Assembly: GCA_902799685.1 (NCBI GenBank)
Contig: CADCBO010000004.1
Span: 62,001-126,000 of the forward strand
Length of the DNA stretch: 64,000 nt
DNA from: an uncultured Bacteroidales bacterium
GTDB taxonomy: Bacteria > Bacteroidota > Bacteroidia > Bacteroidales > Bacteroidaceae
Reading direction: 5' to 3'
Under the pieces are notes generated by a model. It saw nothing but the letters and a program-made list of their open reading frames with translations. It made no database searches and was not told where the DNA came from. A program made the translations under genes and the position numbers. Shown in pieces: positions 1 to 8,381 of the stretch; position 1 is the first letter of the stretch; every line of letters starts with the position of its first letter.

Positions 1-1464
1 GAAGTAGTAAATGGCGTGTTTGAAGAAACCACATCTATTCAGATTAAGACAGATTCTTTTGATAAAACCGGCTTATATCTGATAACGATCAATGCATACG
101 GAAACACATGGACCGGTTACCTTGATTTTCAAGAAACATTGTATAATGAGCAAACCATTAAAGTAGGTGATGGACAAAGTATAACGCTAAGGATTGGTGA
201 AAGCAGACAGCTTGTCATTGATCCTGCCGCCTCTGACATAAAATGGTTTGAAGATCTGAATTGGATAGATAATCCCGTTTTAGTTATTGACAGAAACGGA
301 TTGATGACAGCTTTAAGAGCGGGTAATTCTTATGTCAGAATAGAATCTGATGATTACAGTATTTTTGATTATCACCAGGTTTCCGTTCTTAATAAGGGAT
401 ACATTAGCACAGGCCAAAGAAAATTATATCCGACTGATGAATGTGAATGGCGGGATATGCAATACACATTAACGGATAATGGTAAGTTCATAGCAGAAGG
501 AGTGTATTGCGGTAGCGGAGCTCAACCCAGTTATCTTAATTATACAGTTACTGACCAATGCATCTTCTTGCGGTTTGACATTAATTATGAAGATTCTTCA
601 AAGATGTTTTATAACCAGCCTTTCTACCTTGAAATAGAAGACTGTAATGCACCTAAATACACCATCTATCTCAATAATAGGGCACAGGTGATTGAATCAC
701 ATAACAATATGGTCAGACATGCTATTTCAAGAGGCACCTCAATATCAGGACAGGATAAAAAAGATACTGATGTTTATTATTATGATGGTTGGACGGAAGT
801 CTGTCTTGTTAAGATTCCAGACAATCTGATTGTCCAAAAGAATGCTGATGTGACAAAAACATATTTGTCAACTCTTTTGGACAGCAAGATTTATGGTTCA
901 TTCCAAATAGAATGGGGTGGCGAAGATGTATGCAGAGTTACTGCAGATGAAGTTCAGATTGACGCTGCGTTAGACGAGTTGCTGAAAGAAGATGTTATAG
1001 CGGCAGCAAGTCATTTATATGTCAATAAAGGGGATTATGAGTGTTATCTCATGAATAATTGCCCTGAATCAATGGAGTTGATTCCTTTAAACAGTATAGT
1101 ATATAGACTTAATGATGCATATAATAAATCCGTAATGGATAGTTTGGCTTATGTTTATGATCTGACCATACCTTCAGACGTGTATCTCCCGGAAGACATG
1201 AGCCTGTTATATACATCCAAAACGACAGATGTTTTTGAACTTTCAAGAATACTTTTTGAGACCGGATACTTTATGTATGCATACCCTGAGTTCGTCCACT
1301 CACTTTCACAGATAACTGACGTTACTCAAACAAGTGCTGAAGTTGAATATGAGGAGTATTATAATTTGTCAGGACAACGTGTAGATTCCAAGTCTGGTGT
1401 TACAATTGTAGTGACTCGTTACAGCGACGGAAGCATATTTATAGAGAAAAAGCTGTTTCAGTAA
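1..1464 (+). CDS. Secreted Ig-like protein with one subtilase-propeptide-like module and T9SS-like tail (5' partial)
   Basis: The reading frame is open from the first base, so the N-terminus and any signal peptide lie outside the window. Counting from the GTG at 16, residues about 48-125 resemble a bacterial Ig-like group 2 domain (a GESRQL strand, then NGLMTALRAG). Residues about 253-430 form a module opening with YYYDGW and closing with FETGYFMYAYPEF; this closing motif resembles the end of propeptides found in Bacteroidota S8 (subtilisin-type) proteases, yet no protease domain follows. The last 35 residues (LSGQRVD, then a GVTIVVTRYSDG strand and a basic end) resemble a type IX secretion C-terminal signal. 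The gene at 2082 carries two copies of the same module and the same tail. Function is unknown; a surface binding or inhibitor role is inference. Confidence 0.7.
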   Translation, partial: EVVNGVFEETTSIQIKTDSFDKTGLYLITINAYGNTWTGYLDFQETLYNEQTIKVGDGQSITLRIGESRQLVIDPAASDIKWFEDLNWIDNPVLVIDRNGLMTALRAGNSYVRIESDDYSIFDYHQVSVLNKGYISTGQRKLYPTDECEWRDMQYTLTDNGKFIAEGVYCGSGAQPSYLNYTVTDQCIFLRFDINYEDSSKMFYNQPFYLEIEDCNAPKYTIYLNNRAQVIESHNNMVRHAISRGTSISGQDKKDTDVYYYDGWTEVCLVKIPDNLIVQKNADVTKTYLSTLLDSKIYGSFQIEWGGEDVCRVTADEVQIDAALDELLKEDVIAAASHLYVNKGDYECYLMNNCPESMELIPLNSIVYRLNDAYNKSVMDSLAYVYDLTIPSDVYLPEDMSLLYTSKTTDVFELSRILFETGYFMYAYPEFVHSLSQITDVTQTSAEVEYEEYYNLSGQRVDSKSGVTIVVTRYSDGSIFIEKKLFQ

Positions 1465-1483
1465 TAAACCGCCTTGCAATACA

Positions 1484-1517
1484 GAAGACGGATTCCCGAT
1501 GATTGGAATCCGTCTTC
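1484..1517 (+). terminator. Hairpin terminator after the left-edge gene
   Basis: A perfect 13-bp inverted repeat (1484-1496 and 1505-1517, loop of 8) lies 20 bases after the stop codon. It is followed by an AT-rich stretch without a strong T run, so termination is likely but may be imperfect. It can serve both the rightward gene and the leftward remnant next to it. Confidence 0.6.
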
Positions 1518-1538
1518 CATATAAATTTACTAGTGGGT

Positions 1539-1913
1539 TCAAAGGCTCGCTATCTGTTCTTCGGTCAACCCTGTAATCTCAATAATCTCAGAGATGTCAT
1601 AACCTCTGGCCTTCATTGCTTTAGCGGTTTCAGCACGACCTTCAACGCGGCCTTCTGCACGGCCTTCGGCAATACCTTCGGCACGGCCTTCGGCAATACC
1701 TTCGGCAATACCGTCCTCACGGGCAGTACGCATACGGCTCTTCTGGTCCATCTCATACATGAACTCACGGAAGTATCGGTCTTGCAGTTCTGGTGTCATG
1801 TTTGCAAACATAGTGGTTTCAAATAACCTGTCCAAATTTTTGTCCTTAAAATAAGCGGGAATCTCTTTCATCTCGCCTAGATTACGGAACAGAAAGAGCA
1901 TATTGTCAAGCAC
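1539..1913 (-). pseudogene. Remnant of Rpn-family (PD-(D/E)XK) nuclease/transposase, C-terminal part only
   Basis: The 124-residue frame matches only the end of Rpn/PD-(D/E)XK transposase-like proteins, which usually run to about 300 residues. It has the segment around IPAYFKDKNLDRLFE, then an acidic/basic helix with repeated EGIAEGRAEG, and finally a short C-terminal segment ending in GLTEEQIASL. The catalytic nuclease half is missing, and upstream (1914-2080) there is no sign of it. The EGRAEG segment is encoded by a 24-nt tandem duplication (1657-1704). I call it a 5'-truncated pseudogene; the ATG at 1913 is an internal methionine of the family and not a true start. It sits between two paralogous secreted-protein genes. 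Confidence 0.7.
1657..1704. repeat. 24-nt tandem duplication inside the Rpn remnant
   Basis: Two identical 24-nt units (1657-1680, 1681-1704) are followed by a partial third and preceded by degenerate 12-nt units. They encode the EGRAEG/EGIAEG repeats and keep the frame, as expected for slippage in a coding repeat. Confidence 0.8.
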
Positions 1914-2081
1914 ACATGGGAAAGGTTTGTCCCGAAATTGTCACATAATTGTCCCACAAAAAGTTATACATTATTTGTTGTCAATAATCAACTAAACACT
2001 ACCTTTAACGGCGAGTATTAAGGTGGGGATTGAATTTACACTTTTGGTTGAATTAATTTGTCTTTTAAAAATGTAAGGCTT

Positions 2082-4178
2082 ATGAAACAAATTCTACAAA
2101 CTCTTAAGGCTGCAATGACCACAACATTGCTTGCACTGCCCTTGTTGGCAGTTGGAAATACCGTAAAGGTTTTTGATTTAGCTATAGATAATGTTTATAA
2201 CATCTATATTGATACGACTGACAGCGAAGTTTCATTCTGCTTTCAGACATCAGACAAACTAATCAAGACTAATCCGCAAGGAGAAGTTATTGAACGAACA
2301 AATAACCCCTACCGCTATTTTACAGTCCTTAATGGCGATACGCTTATACTGAAAGGTCATGCGGTAATTGACATAAATGGTGAAACTGTTGTTGACTACT
2401 ATGGCATAAGGGGGTCCTATCAATACATTGCGGCATCTTCAGCGGGCATATTTGTTTTTCAGAATGTGGGCAATGGAAGTTCTGTTCAAGATTTTTTAAA
2501 TGGAAAAAGATTATTTTTTGCCTCCAATTTAAAAGGATTATGCTGCAGTGGAGGGATAGTTTATAGTATCCAGCCACAATCTGTGGAAACATACCCTAGT
2601 CTGTTGATTTGGCGCAATACGGATGATTCTAACTCCAGTTCTTATCAACTACCACTTCAAATCAGTGACCCAAGAGGGATAGCGGAATACGGAGACTATC
2701 TTTACATATACTCCAATGCCGACAAGGCTCTGTACAGAATAGAGGCACCTTTACCGCAGGATCAGACAGTCACTGAGAGCAGAGCTGATTCACTTAAGAT
2801 TGGTACGGATACCATATATTACTATGAGCCTAACAGTAACTTTTCAAATCTGATAGGTGCCGGAATATCACCGGATAATATTGATTCCGTTGTCCTTTAT
2901 TCATTGACTACAGATCTTTATATACAAAAGACTGATGACGCCAGTAAAAGGAACATAGAATCGCTTGTGAAACAATATCTGCCCGATGCCCGCTTTAAAT
3001 GGGATTCCGGACAATATGACTATCGTTGCTCTGTAACCACAAACACTCCAGGACTGGATGAGGCAATCAAGGCTCTGCTTACCGATGATGCGATTGTGAG
3101 CGTAAGCAAAAGATATATCAGAAAAGACGTGAAAGACCTAATAGACCTGTATCCGTTTGCAGATGAGGTTAAAGTATCTACATTCTCGGACCAACTACAG
3201 GTTATCTATCTTGATGAAAGTACATGGGACGAAGCTAACAGTCTTATTGAATCTATGGGGCTGAGTTTTGTGTTTGTTGATGATAGCCGCACAGATGTTT
3301 ACAAAAGCGCAATGCTGAAAGCTCCAAAATCGATGAATGTTGTATCTGCAGCCAATCAGCTATATGAATCCGGTTATTTCCTTTGTGCAAGGCCAACTGC
3401 ATTACACGGAACAAAGAAATATCAGGTTCAAACTATAGACCACTCCGGCATACCATTCTATTATGGTGATCAAGACGGGTCTAAGCAATATCTGTATATG
3501 GTTCCCGGCAGATTTGCCGTAAGAAAAGGCCGTGGAACAGATAGAGCACAAATGGCATCCGTTATCAAATCATATTGTGGGAACTACTGCCGCATAACAT
3601 GGCTGGACGAGGATTACTGCATGGTCTATACTTATCCTGATGTGGCTGTGACAGCAATGGAGGCTTTGAAATCGCTTGATGATGTAAAATGGGTAAGTGA
3701 ACAGTATCTGGATAATACGTTTTACGTGCAAAGCCTTAAACATGCTGAAAAAATGACGTACTGGGGTCTAGATGGAAGGCTGACGCTGGTTTTCAAGGAC
3801 AATGTTACCGATGCTGTCAGGAACAATATCATTAATGGTTATAATCTGAGTCTGGTTTCTACCCAGACCGAAAATGATATAGTCAAATTAGTATATGAAG
3901 TGCCCAAGACAAAAGATGTTGTATCTGTATGCAACAGCATATATGAGACTGGGTATGTGCAGTATGCTGTGCCTAATATAATCAAGGAGAGAGAAGCTGG
4001 ATTGCATTTTGACGGGTCTACTGATACAAGAGTCAGGGACATTAATCCTGGCGTCAATACAATAAGCATACAATACTACGATCTGCTTGGTCGCCGAATG
4101 GATTCTCCCACAGGCATTACAATTGTAGTTACCCGCTACAGCGACGGCACCGTCCGCACGGAAAAGAGATTGTATTAG
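2082..4178 (+). CDS. Secreted protein with two subtilase-propeptide-like modules and T9SS-like tail
   Basis: The start is placed at the ATG at 2082 because a signal peptide begins there (basic start, hydrophobic core ending LLAVGN); the frame is also open to a TTG at 2058. Residues about 27-225 are beta-rich with segments such as ISDPRGIAEYGDYLYIYSN, suggesting propeller-like blades. Residues about 246-443 and 459-636 are two copies of one module, each beginning YY-G/E and ending in YESGYFLCARP or YETGYVQYAVP. The end (YYDLLGRRMDSPTGITIVV, then RYSDGT and a basic strand) resembles a type IX C-terminal signal. It is a paralogue of the gene at 1-1464, separated from it by the Rpn remnant. No catalytic triad is visible. 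Function is unknown. Confidence 0.75.
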   Translation: MKQILQTLKAAMTTTLLALPLLAVGNTVKVFDLAIDNVYNIYIDTTDSEVSFCFQTSDKLIKTNPQGEVIERTNNPYRYFTVLNGDTLILKGHAVIDINGETVVDYYGIRGSYQYIAASSAGIFVFQNVGNGSSVQDFLNGKRLFFASNLKGLCCSGGIVYSIQPQSVETYPSLLIWRNTDDSNSSSYQLPLQISDPRGIAEYGDYLYIYSNADKALYRIEAPLPQDQTVTESRADSLKIGTDTIYYYEPNSNFSNLIGAGISPDNIDSVVLYSLTTDLYIQKTDDASKRNIESLVKQYLPDARFKWDSGQYDYRCSVTTNTPGLDEAIKALLTDDAIVSVSKRYIRKDVKDLIDLYPFADEVKVSTFSDQLQVIYLDESTWDEANSLIESMGLSFVFVDDSRTDVYKSAMLKAPKSMNVVSAANQLYESGYFLCARPTALHGTKKYQVQTIDHSGIPFYYGDQDGSKQYLYMVPGRFAVRKGRGTDRAQMASVIKSYCGNYCRITWLDEDYCMVYTYPDVAVTAMEALKSLDDVKWVSEQYLDNTFYVQSLKHAEKMTYWGLDGRLTLVFKDNVTDAVRNNIINGYNLSLVSTQTENDIVKLVYEVPKTKDVVSVCNSIYETGYVQYAVPNIIKEREAGLHFDGSTDTRVRDINPGVNTISIQYYDLLGRRMDSPTGITIVVTRYSDGTVRTEKRLY

Positions 4179-4255
4179 TAATAAGTTGCCCCAAATCATG
4201 GGTGCATACCCCCATTTTTATACTCATATAGCAGAACTTTTAGAGATATAAATAT

Positions 4256-4300
4256 TAAGCCTTATAGAGATAAACTTTCTTTTTTGCTCTATAAGGCTTA
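4256..4300. terminator. Hairpin after the second left-edge gene, possible terminator
   Basis: A 14-bp perfect inverted repeat (4256-4269 and 4287-4300) has a T-rich loop. It lies about 80 bases after the stop at 4178. The T run is in the loop and not after the stem, so this is a weak terminator call. It is part of a 494-base gene-free stretch (4179-4672) that otherwise holds the 4368-4543 element and a promoter; I see no gene in it. Confidence 0.4.
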
Positions 4301-4367
4301 TTATCACATGTGTAGCTACACTTTCTATAGGTATATCATGATATATATAATAATAAAAATAGCATCG

Positions 4368-4543
4368 GACTTGACGCTTGACACTTGACGCTTGACGCCC
4401 CTTAAAATCGACCTTGGAATGGCCTGATTTTTTTCCTGGGCAGGTAACAATTGTTTCCTAGGCAGGCAGCAAAATTTTCCTGCCCAGGCAGCAAAAAATA
4501 TCTGTCCGAAAGGCGTCAAGCGTCAAGTGTCAAGCGTCAAGTC
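4368..4543. repeat. 176-nt element with perfect 32-nt terminal inverted repeats
   Basis: The arms at 4368-4399 and 4512-4543 are exact reverse complements. Each arm is itself built of 7-nt units of the type TTGACGC/TTGACAC. The 112-nt interior holds three degenerate copies of a CCTGGGCAGG/CCTAGGCAGG motif, two of them followed by CAGCAAAA. No target-site duplication is visible at the edges and no protein is encoded. It could be a small non-autonomous mobile element (MITE-like) or a structured RNA/terminator region. The identity is open; the repeat itself is certain. Confidence 0.8.
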
Positions 4544-4643
4544 TTAACCTCCCGGAAATTTGCAATAACGCAGATACTGAAAGTGTCCGGGATTTTGAAT
4601 CCTGTGGAACCGGAAAACTCTTTTTTATTAGCAATTATCTGAG

Positions 4644-4651
4644 TACTTTTG
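4644..4651 (+). promoter_or_regulatory. Bacteroidota -7 box upstream of the 4673 lipoprotein gene
   Basis: TACTTTTG fits the TAnnTTTG -7 consensus and lies 21 bases before the ATG at 4673, giving a very short leader. The -33 element is poor (T-rich only). Confidence 0.5.
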
Positions 4652-4672
4652 CATCTGTTTAAAACAGACACA

Positions 4673-5542
4673 ATGAAAAAGATACTTGCAATAATTACCG
4701 TATGCGCTGTCCTGCTGGGTTGCGCAGAGAATGTTGAGAAACTGGCTGCAAAGCACCTTGACAATGCCAAGGAGGCGTTCAGCACAGCCAACTACAATGT
4801 GGCCAAGCAGGAGATTGACAGCATAAGGATTCTATACCCCAAGGCTTTCGAGACCCGTCGCCAAGGCATAAGGCTCATGCAGCAGATTGAGGAGGCCGAA
4901 CAGATGCGCATAGTGGAGTATGAGGACAGCATGATAGCCGCCACAACAGCCGCATTTGAGAGAATCAAGGACAACTATGTGTTTGAAAAGGATGAAGAGT
5001 ACCAGGACCTGGGCCTGTACACCATAAAGAGCCAGGCTCCCAACCGCAACATAGACCGCACTTATATACGCGCTCAGGTGGATGAACTGGGACGCATGAC
5101 GCTGGTATCGAGCTACCGCGGCAGTTCATATATTCACCATGACTGGCTAAAACTGAGCGTAGGTGAGCTTTATGTTGATACGCCGGAATCTAAAGACCGC
5201 CATGAGTTCACTGACCTGGGAATATGCTATGAGCGCCTGAGTTTCATAAACGGCAACGACGGCGGTGCTGCGGCATTCATAAGCGCCAACAAGGACCAGG
5301 AGATTACCTACACTCTTTACCGCAAGACCGGCCCCGAAAGCAGCCGTGCAGTATATAAGAACCTGAGGATGACCAAGGATGACCGCTACGCGATAGCCCG
5401 GCTCTATGACCTGTCACAGATTCTTTTGTCACTGAACGAGCACAAGAGCCTGCGTGACGAGGCAGACCGTCACCTTAAGTTCATACGCTCCAAAATGAAG
5501 GAGGATGTTTCAGCTGAACAGGCAGTTCAGGAAGATAAGTGA
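4673..5542 (+). CDS. Lipoprotein of unknown function with tetratricopeptide-like N-terminal part
   Basis: From the ATG at 4673 the protein begins MKKILAIITVCAVLLGC, a signal peptide with lipobox LLGC, so it should be lipidated and anchored to the envelope. Residues about 25-85 (KHLDNAKEAFSTANYNVAKQ, then an IDSIR...YPKAFETRR pattern) resemble one or two TPR-like helical hairpins, with a helical stretch after them. The rest is mixed and not recognised. An upstream frame extension to 4649 is open but would bury the signal peptide. The 3' end overlaps the convergent symporter gene by 33 bases, so neither gene has room for its own terminator here. I cannot assign a function. Confidence 0.75.
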   Translation: MKKILAIITVCAVLLGCAENVEKLAAKHLDNAKEAFSTANYNVAKQEIDSIRILYPKAFETRRQGIRLMQQIEEAEQMRIVEYEDSMIAATTAAFERIKDNYVFEKDEEYQDLGLYTIKSQAPNRNIDRTYIRAQVDELGRMTLVSSYRGSSYIHHDWLKLSVGELYVDTPESKDRHEFTDLGICYERLSFINGNDGGAAAFISANKDQEITYTLYRKTGPESSRAVYKNLRMTKDDRYAIARLYDLSQILLSLNEHKSLRDEADRHLKFIRSKMKEDVSAEQAVQEDK

Positions 5543-6874
5543 TATCCCCACAGGTGCCACCAGCTTGACCAGATAGTAGATGGTAAGCGCCAGCCAGCGC
5601 GGTATATTGAGCTTGCCGCCGTTGGTCAGTTCATCCAGATAGTTGGCACGCTTAAGTCTCCAGCCGGCAAACACGGCAAGCAGCAGGCCACCCACCGGAA
5701 GCATTATGTTTGACGTGATGTAGTCAAAGAAATCAAACACGCTAAGGCCGAACAGCTTGAATCCCTCCAGCGGGCCGAACGATAGCGAGCAGAACACTCC
5801 CACCACCCCGCATACAAGGAAACTCATCAGCACAGCCCTGGCACGTGACCTGCGCAGTTCCTCTATGATGAAAGCCACAACCACCTCCATCAGCGATATG
5901 GCCGATGTCAATGCCGCCAGTAGCAGTGCCAGGAAAAACAATATGGCCACCACTCCGCCCAGAGGCATCTGGCTGAATACGCCCGGCAGGGTTATGAACA
6001 CCAGTCCCGGACCTGCGCTTACATCGGGTTCCACACCGTTCATATAGGCAATGGCATATACAGCCGGGATGATGGCCAGTCCGGCTATTATGGCGAACAA
6101 TGTATCAAAAAACGAGATCCATGCCGATGACGCCAGGATGTTCTCCTGCTTGCTCACGTAAGATGCGTATGTGAGTATGGTTCCGCAACCTATGCTGAGC
6201 GAGAAGAAAGCCTGCCCCATAGCCGAGATGCAGGTACCGGCCGTAACCTTACTGAAATCGGGCACGAACATGTACCTTACGCCATCTACTGCCCCCGGCA
6301 GAGTGAGCGAGCGTACCACCACAAGCACTATTATTACAAACAGCACCGTAATCATGATCTTGCTCATGCGCTCTATGCCCTTATGTACCCCGAATACTAT
6401 TATCAGACCAGTCAGGCCCAGGAATATGAGGGTATAGAGCAGAGGCTTGAACGGACTGCCTATGAAACCGCCGAAAGCAGCGGCATAGTCACTATGTGGA
6501 TTGGAAAAAGCCAGTGTGCAGGAATCCAGCAGATACTTGACCGACCATCCGCCCACCACGCAGTAGAATGACAGTATGCAGGCCGATGACAACACTGCCA
6601 AGAAACCTATCCAGCGCCACTTGGAGCCAGGAGCAAGACGGTCAAAGCTGCTGAACGGATTGAATCCGCCACGCCTGCCTATAAGGTACTCCGATACCAT
6701 GACCGGCAGACAAAGCACCACCAGCATGATTATGTATATGAGAATGAACGCCGCCCCGCCGTTCCGGCCCATCATATAGGGGAATCGCCAGATATTACCC
6801 AGACCTATGGCAGAGCCTGCCATAGCCATAAGCATGCCCATACGGCTGTTGAATGTCTCGCGGGGTTTATTCAT
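5510..6874 (-). CDS. Sodium-dependent transporter of the NSS (SNF/LeuT) family
   Basis: The 454-residue protein has the family's TM1 signature (MAGSAIGLGNIWRFPYMMGRNGG) near residues 17-40 and about eleven or twelve hydrophobic segments. NSS members use the sodium gradient to import amino acids or related compounds; the substrate here cannot be read from sequence. The start codon lies 3 bases after rseP, so it is probably the last gene of the tsaB-murA-dxr-rseP operon. Its end overlaps the convergent lipoprotein gene. A close paralogue of almost identical length is at 43819-45180. The family call is firm, the substrate unknown. Confidence 0.9.
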   Translation of the reverse strand: MNKPRETFNSRMGMLMAMAGSAIGLGNIWRFPYMMGRNGGAAFILIYIIMLVVLCLPVMVSEYLIGRRGGFNPFSSFDRLAPGSKWRWIGFLAVLSSACILSFYCVVGGWSVKYLLDSCTLAFSNPHSDYAAAFGGFIGSPFKPLLYTLIFLGLTGLIIVFGVHKGIERMSKIMITVLFVIIVLVVVRSLTLPGAVDGVRYMFVPDFSKVTAGTCISAMGQAFFSLSIGCGTILTYASYVSKQENILASSAWISFFDTLFAIIAGLAIIPAVYAIAYMNGVEPDVSAGPGLVFITLPGVFSQMPLGGVVAILFFLALLLAALTSAISLMEVVVAFIIEELRRSRARAVLMSFLVCGVVGVFCSLSFGPLEGFKLFGLSVFDFFDYITSNIMLPVGGLLLAVFAGWRLKRANYLDELTNGGKLNIPRWLALTIYYLVKLVAPVGISLIFLNCLFS

Positions 6875-6877
6875 AGA

Positions 6878-8362
6878 CTAGAACAGACGTATTATGTCAT
6901 TAAGGTTTGCGAATATGAGCAACCCGAACAGTATAATCATTCCCACGGTGTTGGCCACCTCAAGGAACTTGTCACCCGGTTTCTTGCCTGTAACCACCTC
7001 TACCAGCAGGAACAGCACGTAACCTCCGTCAAGCGCGGGGATGGGCAGTATGTTCATGAACGCCAGGATGATTGAAAGGAAGGCGGTCATGAGCCAGAAC
7101 GCGTGCCAGTTCCATTGCGACGGGAATATGCTGCCTATGGTGCCGAATCCGCCCAGGCTCTTGGCACCCTCCTTTGTAAACACATAGCGGAAATCACCCA
7201 CATAACCCTTAAGTGTGTTCCAGCCGTACTTGATTCCGGCAGGTATGGAACTGAAGAACCCGTATTCAAGTACCACAGGCTCGTATTCATCGGTGAAATG
7301 GACTATTCCTATACGGAAACCGTCATCGGCAGTTACGGCAAGGGTATCACGACCGGCTCCAGGACGGCTTATAACCATACTAAGGTTACGATCCACATAA
7401 CTCTCTTCGGCACGGCTGCGCATATCGGCCAGGATGGTCTGGAACTGTGTCCATGTGGAGGCGTTCAGGCCGTTCACCGTAAGTATGGTGTCACCCGCCA
7501 TGAGACCGGCCTTGGATGCACCGGCACCGGTAAGGACACTGTCAACTGTCATGGGACTGAGTATGGAGACGAACGGAACGGTGCGGGTAAAGTCAAACAG
7601 CGACAGTTCATCGGGCATATCCAGTGTTACTTCACGGCCGTCACGTTTTACGGTTACCTGCTTTGCCTTGGCTATGGCACGGTACAGGTCACCGTCAAAA
7701 GCTGTGGTGGGTTTACCGTCAGTAGCCACAATCACATCGCCGTCACGGAATCCAAGGGACTCGGCATGTTCATTGAACTCCATTCCATATTTGAGTCCCT
7801 GTGCGGGAGTATAGCTGTCACCCCACTTGAAGAGCACCATGGAGTAGATGAAGAATGCCAGTATCAGGTTGAAAAGCACGCCGCCCACCATTATGAGCAG
7901 ACGCTGCCATGAAGGTTTGGTGCGGAACTCCCACGGTTTGGGTTCCTGTTTCATGGCGGCTATGTCCATGGACTCGTCTATCATGCCTGCTATCTTGCAG
8001 TAGCCTCCGAACGGTACCCAGCCCACACCGAACTCTGTGTTCTCGGGTGAACGTCGCCAGTCATCCTCCGGCAGTGACTCCAGGTCTATAGGCTTGTATG
8101 TGACCTCCTCTTTGCCTTCAAAGTTGAAGTGTTTCTCCTCCTCATAGCTTTCAGGTACATTTGGACTGAAGAACCTGACACGGATCTTGCCGTTAACACG
8201 CTTGATTCTTACAAGTGAGAAACGGGGATTGAAGAATGCGTAGAATTTTTCCACCCTGACCCCGAACAAACGTGAGAACAGGAAATGACCGAATTCATGG
8301 AATACAACAAGTATGGTAAGCGAAAGGACAAGTTGGATAAATTTGATCCAGAAAGTTGACAT
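6878..8362 (-). CDS. rseP: RseP-type site-2 intramembrane zinc metalloprotease
   Basis: The protein has HEFGH near residue 22 in the first membrane segment, with NILPIPALDGG near the C-terminus supplying the third zinc ligand. Two PDZ regions lie between (about 205-270 and 285-370). The family cleaves transmembrane segments of substrates such as anti-sigma factors and leftover signal peptides. At 494 residues it is longer than the roughly 450 of E. coli because of an insertion around residues 55-105 (charged, containing EEEKHFNFEGKEEV) before the conserved FGGYCK segment. It begins 19 bases after dxr, the pairing often seen for these two genes. Natural substrates in this organism are not evident. 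Confidence 0.95.
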   Translation of the reverse strand: MSTFWIKFIQLVLSLTILVVFHEFGHFLFSRLFGVRVEKFYAFFNPRFSLVRIKRVNGKIRVRFFSPNVPESYEEEKHFNFEGKEEVTYKPIDLESLPEDDWRRSPENTEFGVGWVPFGGYCKIAGMIDESMDIAAMKQEPKPWEFRTKPSWQRLLIMVGGVLFNLILAFFIYSMVLFKWGDSYTPAQGLKYGMEFNEHAESLGFRDGDVIVATDGKPTTAFDGDLYRAIAKAKQVTVKRDGREVTLDMPDELSLFDFTRTVPFVSILSPMTVDSVLTGAGASKAGLMAGDTILTVNGLNASTWTQFQTILADMRSRAEESYVDRNLSMVISRPGAGRDTLAVTADDGFRIGIVHFTDEYEPVVLEYGFFSSIPAGIKYGWNTLKGYVGDFRYVFTKEGAKSLGGFGTIGSIFPSQWNWHAFWLMTAFLSIILAFMNILPIPALDGGYVLFLLVEVVTGKKPGDKFLEVANTVGMIILFGLLIFANLNDIIRLF

Positions 8363-8381
8363 ATCAATTTGGTTTAGTTAA

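Noticed and set aside
7103-7912. 269-residue frame opposite rseP
   Set aside because: No domain, no promoter, and it lies fully within a well-supported gene.
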